From Planctomicrobium sp. (lineage in GTDB: Bacteria > Planctomycetota > Planctomycetia > Planctomycetales > Planctomycetaceae), in the NCBI GenBank assembly GCA_029259835.1, contig JAJDEL010000250.1, forward strand, positions 1 through 11,791: a stretch of 11,791 bases of DNA, written 5' to 3'. Positions within the stretch are counted from its first letter, which is position 1. Each line of letters opens with the position of its first letter. The position numbers were made by a program, and so were the translations under genes. Of this stretch, positions 5,231 through 11,673 are shown piece by piece. The notes beneath the pieces were generated by a model, which searched no databases, was not told the origin of the DNA, and saw nothing but the letters and a program-made list of their open reading frames with translations.

Positions 5231-6393
5231 TGAGCGATCCATCATTCGTATTTCCGAACGATCTACACGTCCCGTGGAGCATTATGATTGTGCTCTACCC
5301 GTACATCACAGGTTTGGTCGCCGGAGCCTTCGTCGTTTCGGCGTTGTACCATGTGTTTCATCAGGAAGTTCTGAAACCGGTTGCGCGACTCGCACTGGTG
5401 ACGGCGTTGTGTTTCTGTACTTTTGCAACGTTGCCGCTACTGCTGCATTTGCATCATCCGGAACGGGCGTTCAACATTATGATCACGCCAAGCACGACTT
5501 CCGCAATGTCCGGATTCGGCATTATCTATAGCTTCTATATGTTGCTGTTGATTGTCGAGGTCTGGCTCGTTTTCAGGCCAGAGATTGTCGAAAGAGCGAA
5601 TTCCAAAACCGGATTGCAAGGACGAATTTACCGGCTGCTTGCACTGGGGAATCGAGAAGTGACTGCGACTTCACATGCGGCGGATGAGTGGCTCATTCGA
5701 GTGCTGGCAATCGTGGGGATACCAGCAGCGTGCGTGTTGCATGGGTATGTCGGTTTTCTCTTTGGTGGTGTGAAAGCGAACCCGTGGTGGTCGACAGCCT
5801 TAATGCCGATCATCTTTCTAGCATCCGCGATTGTCTCTGGAATTGCGGCTCTGATCGTGCTGTATCTGTTCATCAGTTGGCGACGTCGTACACCTCCCGA
5901 CATCACCTGCCTGCGGGCGATGTCACACTACTTGTGGATTTCGTTAGTGATCGCGGTCTCGTTGGAAATGCTCGAAATGCTGCACATGGCGTACGAGTCC
6001 GGTGCCGAATGGCACGTTCTCTCCACACTCATCACCGAGCATCTGGCGGTCTCGTATGGTCTCATCCAAGTGCTGATCGGTTCGCTTATTCCGTTCCTGT
6101 TACTCCCGATGGCAATCCGTCCTTCGAGAAGCCCGCGCGGCATGATGTGGATGAGCGGCTTCGCCTCCATGTTAGTCCTGGTGCAGGTCTTCGCGATGCG
6201 GTGGAACGTCGTCGTCGGTGGGCAACTCTTCTCAAAAAGTTTCCGAGGCTTCGTCGAGTTCCCGCTACACATCGGAGGACGTGAAGGCTTGATTGCCGCC
6301 GCAGTCATCATGATTCTTCCACTCCTGGGACTATGGGTCGCCAGCAAGGTTCTCCCCTTGTGGGAGACCGACAGCATTGTTTCCTCGACTTGA
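5230..6393 (+). CDS. nrfD: NrfD/PsrC-family quinol-interacting membrane subunit
   Basis: A 387-aa integral membrane protein with about nine hydrophobic helices (roughly 18-41, 52-74, 94-115, 155-175, 188-215, 232-252, 273-295, 303-322 and 352-372). The opening, PWSIMIVLYPYITGLVAGAF, is the usual NrfD/PsrC start. GGAGAGGTG (5217-5225) serves as the SD, and the ATG overlaps the stop of the Fe-S gene. NrfD/PsrC proteins bind menaquinol or ubiquinol and couple its oxidation or reduction to a periplasmic Fe-S partner; some (ActC/ActF, PsrC) contribute to proton translocation. Helix 6 carries acidic and His residues (SLEMLEMLHM) that could form a proton path. With the cytochrome and Fe-S protein it would form a three-subunit quinone-linked complex. 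Direction of electron flow cannot be read from sequence. Confidence 0.9.
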   Translation: MSDPSFVFPNDLHVPWSIMIVLYPYITGLVAGAFVVSALYHVFHQEVLKPVARLALVTALCFCTFATLPLLLHLHHPERAFNIMITPSTTSAMSGFGIIYSFYMLLLIVEVWLVFRPEIVERANSKTGLQGRIYRLLALGNREVTATSHAADEWLIRVLAIVGIPAACVLHGYVGFLFGGVKANPWWSTALMPIIFLASAIVSGIAALIVLYLFISWRRRTPPDITCLRAMSHYLWISLVIAVSLEMLEMLHMAYESGAEWHVLSTLITEHLAVSYGLIQVLIGSLIPFLLLPMAIRPSRSPRGMMWMSGFASMLVLVQVFAMRWNVVVGGQLFSKSFRGFVEFPLHIGGREGLIAAAVIMILPLLGLWVASKVLPLWETDSIVSST

Positions 6394-6427
6394 GTTTCCT
6401 TCTCGAATCGGAATTCCCTGACGGTTT

Positions 6428-6458
6428 TCAAACTCTATTTTGAGAATCTTTTCAGCTT
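6428..6458 (+). terminator. weak AT-rich terminator-like hairpin
   Basis: TTTTCAAA followed closely by TTTTGAGAA can fold into an imperfect AT-rich stem, with TCTTTTC after it. It lies between the end of the NrfD gene and the sigma factor gene. The stem is weak, so read-through into the sigma gene is possible. Confidence 0.2.
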
Positions 6459-6470
6459 TCGTCGAACACC

Positions 6471-6507
6471 TTCTGGGCTTCTGGTCTCTATGATTCCAGA
6501 AAGGAGG
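6471..6507 (+). promoter_or_regulatory. perfect Shine-Dalgarno with adjacent hairpin, sigma factor start
   Basis: AAGGAGG at 6501-6507, continuing as AAGGAGGTGA, is a full match to the anti-SD. TTCTGG occurs at 6471-6476 and 6479-6484, and either copy can pair with CCAGAA (6496-6501), whose last base is the first of the SD. The two alternative stems and the perfect SD before a TTG codon suggest tuned translation of the sigma factor, which is inference. The GTG at 6507 lies inside the SD and is not a credible start. Confidence 0.4.
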
Positions 6508-6512
6508 TGACT

Positions 6513-7058
6513 TTGTCTGAGTCGACAAGAGAGAGGTTTTGGGTTCTTCGCGCCCAAGTGGGAGACCGCGACGCGATGGATGCATTGTTTCGCGCGGTTC
6601 AGAACCCCTTGCTAAACTATCTCAGGCACATGCTGCCGCAGCAAGCAACGGCTGACGATGCACTCCAGGAAGTTTTCCTGGTCGTCTGCCGAAAAATCAA
6701 AACGCTGCGTGACCCGGAATTGTTTCGTCCCTGGGTCTTTCGTATCGCTTCCCGTCAGGCAATCCGAATGCTTCGCCGTGATCGAAAGTGGCGAAATGAA
6801 GCTCGCAGTTTAAGTTTTCTGGATGTCGCAATGGACGAGCCAGACCATGATTTTGCTGAGGTCAATATCGACGATATTAAGAAATCGCTAGACGAACTTT
6901 CACCGACGATTCGTGCGGTGTTCGTGCTGCACTACTTCGAATCCATGTCGCTGAGCGAGGTCGGCACTGTGTTAAGCCTGCCTGTGGGGACGGTCAAGTC
7001 ACGTCTGTCGTACGGATTGAGCCTGCTTCGAAAGCGCTGGAATCGAGACCAACTCTGA
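6513..7058 (+). CDS. ECF-type RNA polymerase sigma factor
   Basis: A 181-aa sigma-70 family protein with regions 2 and 4 only. Region 2 (about 21-92) includes ADDALQEVFLVV, which contacts the beta' coiled coil, and FRPWVFRIASRQAIRMLRRDR, the -10 recognition and melting stretch. A linker with many Asp residues (102-122) follows. Region 4 (about 122-176) reads LSPTIRAVFVLHYFESMSLSEVGTVLSLPVGTVKSRL, in which VGTVKSRL is the hallmark recognition helix. It starts at TTG 6513 with AAGGAGG 5 nt upstream. A small two-TM protein follows after 45 nt and is probably co-transcribed. It lies 119 nt downstream of nrfD; whether it controls the respiratory operon is not shown. Planctomycetes carry many ECF sigmas of this kind. 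Confidence 0.9.
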   Translation: MSESTRERFWVLRAQVGDRDAMDALFRAVQNPLLNYLRHMLPQQATADDALQEVFLVVCRKIKTLRDPELFRPWVFRIASRQAIRMLRRDRKWRNEARSLSFLDVAMDEPDHDFAEVNIDDIKKSLDELSPTIRAVFVLHYFESMSLSEVGTVLSLPVGTVKSRLSYGLSLLRKRWNRDQL

Positions 7059-7103
7059 ACTACAAAGAAACATAAAAATTGACAAGCAAACAGGAGAATC
7101 GAG

Positions 7104-7439
7104 ATGACCTCTAAAAATGATGATGCATTAGAAATGGCCCGGCGTGCCGCGCTGGATGCGTACGATAAGGTGGATCGCTCTACGAAACTGATGGTCGCAC
7201 TTGCTGGAATCGCAGAGGTCGCGTTGGGAGCCACGTTGATCTGGCTGACCGATTTTTCCGAACCGCTGCAACGTTTAATTTTTGTGGCGACAGCGACCGT
7301 GTATGTTCCACTCGTATGTTGCATCGGAGCAATCGCCACTCACGCAGAACGTAATTCAAAGCAGGTTCTCAAGGCACTGGAACTAACGCGGGAATCGATT
7401 CTTGAAGAAATTTCGGAACGCTCTGAGAGTGCTGAGTGA
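7104..7439 (+). CDS. small two-TM membrane protein, candidate partner of the ECF sigma
   Basis: A 111-aa protein. A polar N-terminus (1-28) with many Asp, Arg and Ala is followed by TM helices at about 29-49 and 58-79. A charged C-terminal helix (80-111, ERNSKQVLKALELTRESILE) probably forms a coiled coil. The N- and C-termini would both be cytoplasmic by charge. An AGGAG stands upstream of the ATG. Its place directly after the sigma gene suggests a membrane regulator such as an anti-sigma factor, but the HxxxCxxC zinc anti-sigma motif is absent and the cytoplasmic part is short. I do not recognise the family with certainty. Confidence 0.75.
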   Translation: MTSKNDDALEMARRAALDAYDKVDRSTKLMVALAGIAEVALGATLIWLTDFSEPLQRLIFVATATVYVPLVCCIGAIATHAERNSKQVLKALELTRESILEEISERSESAE

Positions 7440-7514
7440 GAGTGAGCGGTATCAAAAAACAAAGTTGTCTCAAGTTAAGAAATCGACGCCGAGATGCGGC
7501 ACGCAATCCAATCG

Positions 7515-7976
7515 TCACCAGCGGTAGGTGTCGACGATATTCCAGTCAACGAGCTTTACTGCATATGGACGTCCATCGTCAGCTGGATGGTTGGTGGAGA
7601 AAAGCACTTCAAGACAGGGTTTGCCGCTATCAACAGAGCGTAAGACCGAGACGCTGTGCGGCTCCATGAGAGCATCTTCCGGGGGTGGCGAACTGCTGTT
7701 TGCCAATGCTGATAGAATCAGGTCGCGGAACTCATCATACTTCGCTTGGAAGTGGATGAACGCCTCTCTGAGTTCTGGGTCGGGTCCATCACGATCTCCG
7801 CCAATCGAAATTTCGATTCGCTTCCCGTTCAACTCTGGTCTCATTCCTTGCCAGATGTCGACTTCAGCACCGACCAGAAGGACTTCCACATAGCGGAGGC
7901 GCCCCAGTTCGGCGTCTTGAATGTCGTCCGGAAACGGAACGACTTCGGGCTTACGGAACCAATCCAGAAAAGACAC
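7515..7976 (-). CDS. FDWF-type hypothetical protein, paralogue 2
   Basis: A 153-aa soluble acidic protein with no signal or TM segment. It begins MSFLDWFRKPE and has a shared core LNGKRIEISIGGDRDGPDPELREAFIHFQAKYDEFRD. A C-terminal part ends ADDGRPYAVKLVDWNIVDTYRW. The neighbouring gene (8036-8473) has the same layout: (M)SxxDWFR..., NGRRIDIEIEGNSKGPYPELRQLFDQF, and HPLEEHPYVATIVDGQVTDV. The start codon is GTG (976 side of the frame, position 7976), with GGAG 5 nt upstream. The two are on the same strand, 59 nt apart, and probably form one operon. The family is not recognised; paired small acidic paralogues are common among immunity or housekeeping-accessory proteins, but no toxin is next to them. 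Confidence 0.72.
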   Translation of the reverse strand: MSFLDWFRKPEVVPFPDDIQDAELGRLRYVEVLLVGAEVDIWQGMRPELNGKRIEISIGGDRDGPDPELREAFIHFQAKYDEFRDLILSALANSSSPPPEDALMEPHSVSVLRSVDSGKPCLEVLFSTNHPADDGRPYAVKLVDWNIVDTYRW

Positions 7977-8035
7977 CGCAACTCCAATTCATCAAAGATT
8001 CGTTGTGAAAGAAAGTTGCTTGGACTCAATACGAT

Positions 8036-8473
8036 CTAGCCACGTCCTACGTCAGTGACCTGTCCATCTACAATTGTGGCAACATACGGATGCTCTTCAA
8101 GTGGATGATCTGCATAATGCATGAGTTCAATGAAAGGATTTCCACTTTTCGAGGAATTGGAGAGACGAATGTGTCCCACAATCAGAGGTGCCTCATCTGC
8201 TGGAATAAGGTCAGCCTCTGCAAAAGTCTGATCAATTTCCGGAATATAACGCAGATATTCTTGCCTGAACTGATCAAACAACTGCCGTAGCTCAGGATAT
8301 GGCCCCTTAGAGTTTCCTTCAATTTCGATGTCTATTCTTCGCCCGTTAAACAGACAATTTGTCCCTTCCCACACCCACACGGAAACTTGGCTGAGCGGAC
8401 CAAACACCGGATCAATAATATCCGCAGCCAGTTCCGGCCCTTTCCATCTTCGAAACCAATCAAATATTGACAT
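8036..8473 (-). CDS. FDWF-type hypothetical protein, paralogue 1
   Basis: A 145-aa soluble acidic protein and the first gene of the pair. It begins MSIFDWFRRWKGPE, then QVSVWVWEG, FNGRRIDIEIEGNSKGPYPE, a helical RQLFDQFRQEYLRYIPEI, and a C-terminal beta-like half. The frame can be extended to 8581, but the ATG at 8473 aligns with the start of its paralogue and has GGAG about 6 nt upstream, so I chose it. The paralogues share the order of motifs and the conserved GPxPELR motif, while the middle (residues 75-110) differs. I do not recognise the fold and give no function. A promoter candidate lies at 8502-8530. Confidence 0.72.
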   Translation of the reverse strand: MSIFDWFRRWKGPELAADIIDPVFGPLSQVSVWVWEGTNCLFNGRRIDIEIEGNSKGPYPELRQLFDQFRQEYLRYIPEIDQTFAEADLIPADEAPLIVGHIRLSNSSKSGNPFIELMHYADHPLEEHPYVATIVDGQVTDVGRG

Positions 8474-8501
8474 GACGTTCTCCATGGAATGTGAACCTGA
8501 A

Positions 8502-8530
8502 ATTGTACGTGTGGCATCCGGCACATTCAA
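8502..8530 (-). promoter_or_regulatory. candidate promoter of the FDWF gene pair
   Basis: On the minus strand TTGAAT (8525-8530) and TACAAT (8502-8507) are separated by exactly 17 bp, giving 4/6 and 5/6 matches to sigma-70 hexamers. The leader would be about 20 nt, placing the GGAG SD correctly before the ATG at 8473. Confidence 0.45.
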
Positions 8531-8680
8531 AGTCGCGTCAGTTGTGTTCTGGTCGCACAGTTGTGAGTGCCTCGCCTTCACTTACTTTTCGGTGATTCAC
8601 AGGCATGGAGTTCCAAATCCACCTCAAGTAATATGGAGTCCTAATTCACTTCGTTTAACGATACTGCTGGGATTCTCATC

Positions 8681-9700
8681 ATGAAACGTCGCTCATTTAT
8701 TCTCACAGCCGCTGCTGCTTCGGCTGCTGGGGTGGCGAACAGTGGTCTTGCCGCCGGCGCAGAAGCAGCGGCGAAGGGTTCGGCCTGGCTGCGGTCGTTT
8801 GCGGTCGATGACAATCGCGTCACGTTTCATACGAACGCTGTAACTCGCCCGGTCAACGTACTTGTCGTTGCCGACACGCATCTATTCACCGATGACGAAC
8901 GCGGAGAACCGTACCAGGAGTTCAGCGGACGGATGGCGCGGGCCTATAACAAAACGACACATTTCAAAACGCGCCAACCAACGAATCCGGAACAGAGTTT
9001 TGAGGACGCTCTGGAACGCGCGAAAACGAACAAAGTCGATCTCTTGGCTCTGGTCGGAGATCTCTTCAGCTTTCCATCGGAAGCCGCGATAGAATGGGTC
9101 TCCGAGCGACTCGCTAAAGTGGAAATGCCATGGTTGTATGTTGCAGGTAATCACGACTGGCACTACGAAGGGATGGAAGGTTCTCTCGACAAACTGCGAG
9201 CAGAGTGGATTGAGAAACGACTCAAGCCGCTGTATCAAGGCAACCATCCATTGATGTCAGCATATGAAGTTCACGGCGTTCGCTTTCTGGCCATTGATAA
9301 CTCTCAGTACGAAATCCTCCCAGAGCAACTTGAATTCTTCCGTACTCAAGTCAACAGCGGGCAACCTTTGGTTTTGCTGGTCCATATCCCGCTATACGCA
9401 CCGGGCAGACCGATGGGCTTTGGTTGCGGGAATCCAAATTGGGGAGCGGCGAACGACCGCAACTACAAAATTGAACGTCGTCCCAAGTGGCCGGAGACCG
9501 GACATGCTCAGGCAACAATGGACTTTCATCGCGAAGTCTTCGAGGCCAAAAACCTGTTGGGAATCTTCGCCGGTCACACACATCGCCAATCACTCGACGT
9601 CATCAACGGCACCCCCCAGTTCGTCACGAATGCCAACGCCGTTGGTGCGTACATGGACGTTGCGTTTGTACCTCAAGAAGCTTCGCTCGAATCCAGTTAA
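8681..9700 (+). CDS. Tat-exported calcineurin-like metallophosphoesterase
   Basis: A 339-aa protein. The N-terminus MKRRSFILTA followed by an Ala-rich stretch is a Tat signal, with probable cleavage near residue 25-31. The calcineurin-like metallophosphoesterase motifs are all present: D65-x-H67, G126-D127, G156-N157-H158-D159, H235 and G298-H299-T300-H301. These bind a two-metal centre that hydrolyses phosphoesters in the periplasm. The substrate cannot be read from sequence; relatives act on phosphomono- or diesters or nucleotides. The start is preceded by no strong SD (GGGA about 8 nt upstream). It is convergent with the 505-aa gene and divergent from the FDWF pair; there is no sign of an operon. 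The region between residues 68 and 120 is longer than in minimal family members and rich in charged residues. Confidence 0.87.
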   Translation: MKRRSFILTAAAASAAGVANSGLAAGAEAAAKGSAWLRSFAVDDNRVTFHTNAVTRPVNVLVVADTHLFTDDERGEPYQEFSGRMARAYNKTTHFKTRQPTNPEQSFEDALERAKTNKVDLLALVGDLFSFPSEAAIEWVSERLAKVEMPWLYVAGNHDWHYEGMEGSLDKLRAEWIEKRLKPLYQGNHPLMSAYEVHGVRFLAIDNSQYEILPEQLEFFRTQVNSGQPLVLLVHIPLYAPGRPMGFGCGNPNWGAANDRNYKIERRPKWPETGHAQATMDFHREVFEAKNLLGIFAGHTHRQSLDVINGTPQFVTNANAVGAYMDVAFVPQEASLESS

Positions 9701-9782
9701 CAACGATCACCTTACCCTCAATGACTCACAATGCGGTAAGCAACGTGAGATTATTCAGTCTGCCTCAACCGCAGGGCGATTG

Positions 9783-9806
9783 TCCTGTTCATGAAGGTGA
9801 ACAGGA
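9783..9806. terminator. 9-bp hairpin between convergent genes
   Basis: TCCTGTTCA (9783-9791) and TGAACAGGA (9798-9806) form a perfect 9-bp stem with a 6-nt loop in the 139-nt gap between the phosphoesterase gene and the convergent 505-aa gene. There is no T-run on either side, so it is not a classical intrinsic terminator. It may act as an mRNA 3'-end stabiliser or as a bidirectional barrier. Confidence 0.4.
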
Positions 9807-9839
9807 ATTCGATCCGGGGAAACGATTTCGAGACAGTCT

Positions 9840-11357
9840 CTATGTAGAACGAGTTGCGGAGCGGATTCGTTCTACAATGCCGTTGTTTTTGTGGCCGGAA
9901 CCTTTCAGGTTATAGACGCTAGTGGCCAGGAAACGGTTTCTCCATTCCGGACTGATTTTGTAATAGTCTTCCAGAGCGGCTGAACTGAATTTGTAGTCGT
10001 GAGCATCAGTTCCTTTCAGGAAAATCATGCGGCGCGCCTGATTGATCAAATCTTGAGCAGGGAAGCCCGCGTCCAGATATCCCAAAACGCCTTCCGCTGC
10101 CTTTCGTCGTTGACCACTAATATTAGTAAGGATTTTCGGAATCAAATCAGCGGCAGAATCAGTCGGTTGTGTACTGTTGATCTCATCAATGGAGACGTCA
10201 GCGACTTTTCCTCGGCCTCCCATTGCTTCTCTGAAGAGTGTTAAAAACGCAGCATTTTGAAGCAGGAGGAGTTTTCGAGTTTCATTGTTACCTGTGTTGT
10301 CGAATAAGAAACGAATCGCATTCGTGGTGGTCACTGCGTGAAGGGCAACGATTCCTGCCTGACGCACAAGTAGTTCCCCGGCACCGACATGAAACGCATC
10401 GAGAATCGACTGAGGCGAGATGCCTCGATTAAGAAGGTCAACAACAGCGTCGGTTGCATCGTCTGCTGACCCATCTCGCAACGTTTTTAGAAGATCGTTG
10501 GTTGCCACGCTATCAATTTTACCAGCCAGCCAGTTCTCGCGAATTTTTTGGGCCAACTGCTGATTTCGTCGCCATGGCCGATCAGGCGCCAGATCATTTT
10601 GAGACGGATTGGCTTCGCCTTTATGATTTAACAGAGCATAAGAAAGCGAGCGCAAAATTGGTTCTGAGTGATGCCAGCCGATGGTCTGTAAAGTTCGCCA
10701 GGCATTCGCAACATAAATCGCTTTGTGTCCGATGCTTCGGAAATCTCGGGCGGCATAACCAGCAAACAGTTCGAGCACATCCGTGGCACCCACATATCGA
10801 GCGAGTCCTGCGGCGGCAGCGTCTGCTCGTGGGACATTCCAGTTTTGCATTGATTCGTGAAATGCAGTACGCACACTTTCGGGTGCAGGAATCTCAGATT
10901 CTTTGACCGCAGCCATGGTCCAGTCGCCTTCGCGGACGTCACGTTCCTGAGAATTCTTGAACGTATCTAAGGCCCAAAAGATCGGTAGCCAACGATCCTG
11001 GTCTGGACTCGACAAACTCGCAATGTGTGCGGAATTCACGACGAGCACAGCGTGGAATTTGAAGCCGACCGATGGCCGAGGTTGCACGTTTCGGATTCCC
11101 GCCAACAACAGTGCGGCCAAGAGCTCTCGATAGCTGAGGCCATGGCGTACACGCGTTCCGGTTTCTTCTAATAACCGACCACGAGGTGTCTCTTCGATGA
11201 ACCGAACGAGCGATTCGATCTCTGGATGAAATTGGACGGTACGACTGTCGAGTTTCGTCTCCTTTGCGGAAAGCGGCTTGAGACCGCTCACTAAGGACAT
11301 TCCGCCAAGTGCCAGAGAACCTTGAATGAATCCACGTCGAGATAATTCCGTCGCCAT
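9840..11357 (-). CDS. Tat-exported hypothetical protein, 505 aa
   Basis: A 505-aa protein. MATELSRRGFIQGSLALGGM is a clear Tat signal (R7-R8-G-F), so the mature protein is probably periplasmic and folded, possibly with a cofactor, before export. The rest is mostly helical and rich in Ala, Leu and His, with conserved-looking stretches FKFHAVLVVNSAHIASL, DQDRWLPIFWALDTFK, GHKAIYVANAWRTLQTIGWH and HSEPILRSLSYALL. The several His residues with nearby Asp/Glu could bind a metal or haem. I do not recognise the family; a His-rich helical redox or hydrolytic enzyme is a guess. The SD is weak (AGGGG about 10 nt upstream). A promoter candidate lies at 11412-11441. The gene is intact, and no frameshift is seen. 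Confidence 0.8.
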   Translation of the reverse strand: MATELSRRGFIQGSLALGGMSLVSGLKPLSAKETKLDSRTVQFHPEIESLVRFIEETPRGRLLEETGTRVRHGLSYRELLAALLLAGIRNVQPRPSVGFKFHAVLVVNSAHIASLSSPDQDRWLPIFWALDTFKNSQERDVREGDWTMAAVKESEIPAPESVRTAFHESMQNWNVPRADAAAAGLARYVGATDVLELFAGYAARDFRSIGHKAIYVANAWRTLQTIGWHHSEPILRSLSYALLNHKGEANPSQNDLAPDRPWRRNQQLAQKIRENWLAGKIDSVATNDLLKTLRDGSADDATDAVVDLLNRGISPQSILDAFHVGAGELLVRQAGIVALHAVTTTNAIRFLFDNTGNNETRKLLLLQNAAFLTLFREAMGGRGKVADVSIDEINSTQPTDSAADLIPKILTNISGQRRKAAEGVLGYLDAGFPAQDLINQARRMIFLKGTDAHDYKFSSAALEDYYKISPEWRNRFLATSVYNLKGSGHKNNGIVERIRSATRST

Positions 11358-11411
11358 CTTACAGTACCCCTGTTTGATAGAAATTGGAGTCAGTCCAGCC
11401 AGACGATTCTC

Positions 11412-11441
11412 ATTCTACCATGGGGCTGCGTAGTTTGTCAC
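11412..11441 (-). promoter_or_regulatory. candidate promoter of the 505-aa protein gene
   Basis: On the minus strand GTGACA (11436-11441, 5/6) and TAGAAT (11412-11417, 5/6) are separated by 18 bp. Transcription would start near 11405, giving a leader of about 48 nt before the ATG at 11357. Confidence 0.45.
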
Positions 11442-11490
11442 ATAAGTCGCAATTGCTTGGCGGCTTTGCCAGAGATTCGTGGAGAATGCG

Positions 11491-11559
11491 AGGCACAAAA
11501 TTTCACTCGATTTATCCGCCGGTCATTGACTGGCGGTTCAAGCGAATTTTGATGAGCCT
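11491..11559. repeat. long imperfect inverted repeat
   Basis: The outer arms are AGGC (11491-11494) / GCCT (11556-11559) and CAAAATT (11496-11502) / AATTTTG (11545-11551). At the centre is an almost perfect 21-nt palindrome, CCGCC-GGTCA-T-TGACT-GGCGG (11516-11536), with one G/T pair. The whole stretch could fold into one long cruciform or stem-loop. It lies upstream of the promoter of the 505-aa gene. It could be an operator, a small structured RNA or a remnant of a miniature element. Confidence 0.4.
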
Positions 11560-11634
11560 TTCACATCCAAGGCCGAGTGATCGTGTCCGTTTTGTATTCA
11601 AAGACTTTTTGCAAATGATGCTCAAAAACGCTCG

Positions 11635-11657
11635 GCCCCGGGTGGATCACCCAGGGC
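11635..11657 (-). terminator. GC-rich palindrome, possible terminator or REP-like element
   Basis: GCCC-C-GGGTG (11635-11644) pairs with CACCC-A-GGGC (11648-11657) through a GAT loop, with one C/A mismatch. On the minus strand the stem is followed by CGAGCGTTTTT. It lies 16 nt past the stop of the partial minus-strand gene, which fits an intrinsic terminator, although the T-run starts 6 nt after the stem. GC-rich palindromes of this form also occur as repeated intergenic elements. Confidence 0.4.
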
Positions 11658-11673
11658 TAAGTGGGGGAAGAAT

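Noticed and set aside
5688..6284. 198-aa plus-strand frame inside nrfD
   Set aside because: Shadow with Arg/His/Ser-rich composition. The NrfD frame gives nine hydrophobic helices.
6507..6512. GTG as start of the sigma factor
   Set aside because: The GTG is part of the AAGGAGGTGA Shine-Dalgarno, so it cannot be both ribosome site and start. The TTG at 6513 has proper spacing.
7436..7669. Plus-strand ORF directly after the small membrane gene
   Set aside because: Mostly antisense to the FDWF gene, Arg-rich and without an SD of its own.
7528..7893. 121-aa plus-strand frame opposite FDWF paralogue 2
   Set aside because: The minus-strand frame is supported by paralogy with its neighbour; this frame has low-complexity Ser/Arg composition.
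9264..9794. 176-aa plus-strand frame inside the phosphoesterase gene
   Set aside because: Out of frame with the phosphoesterase, whose metal motifs are complete; it has shadow composition rich in Ser and Thr.
10454..10906. 150-aa plus-strand frame opposite the 505-aa gene
   Set aside because: Antisense to a long frame with a Tat signal. It has no SD and no protein features.
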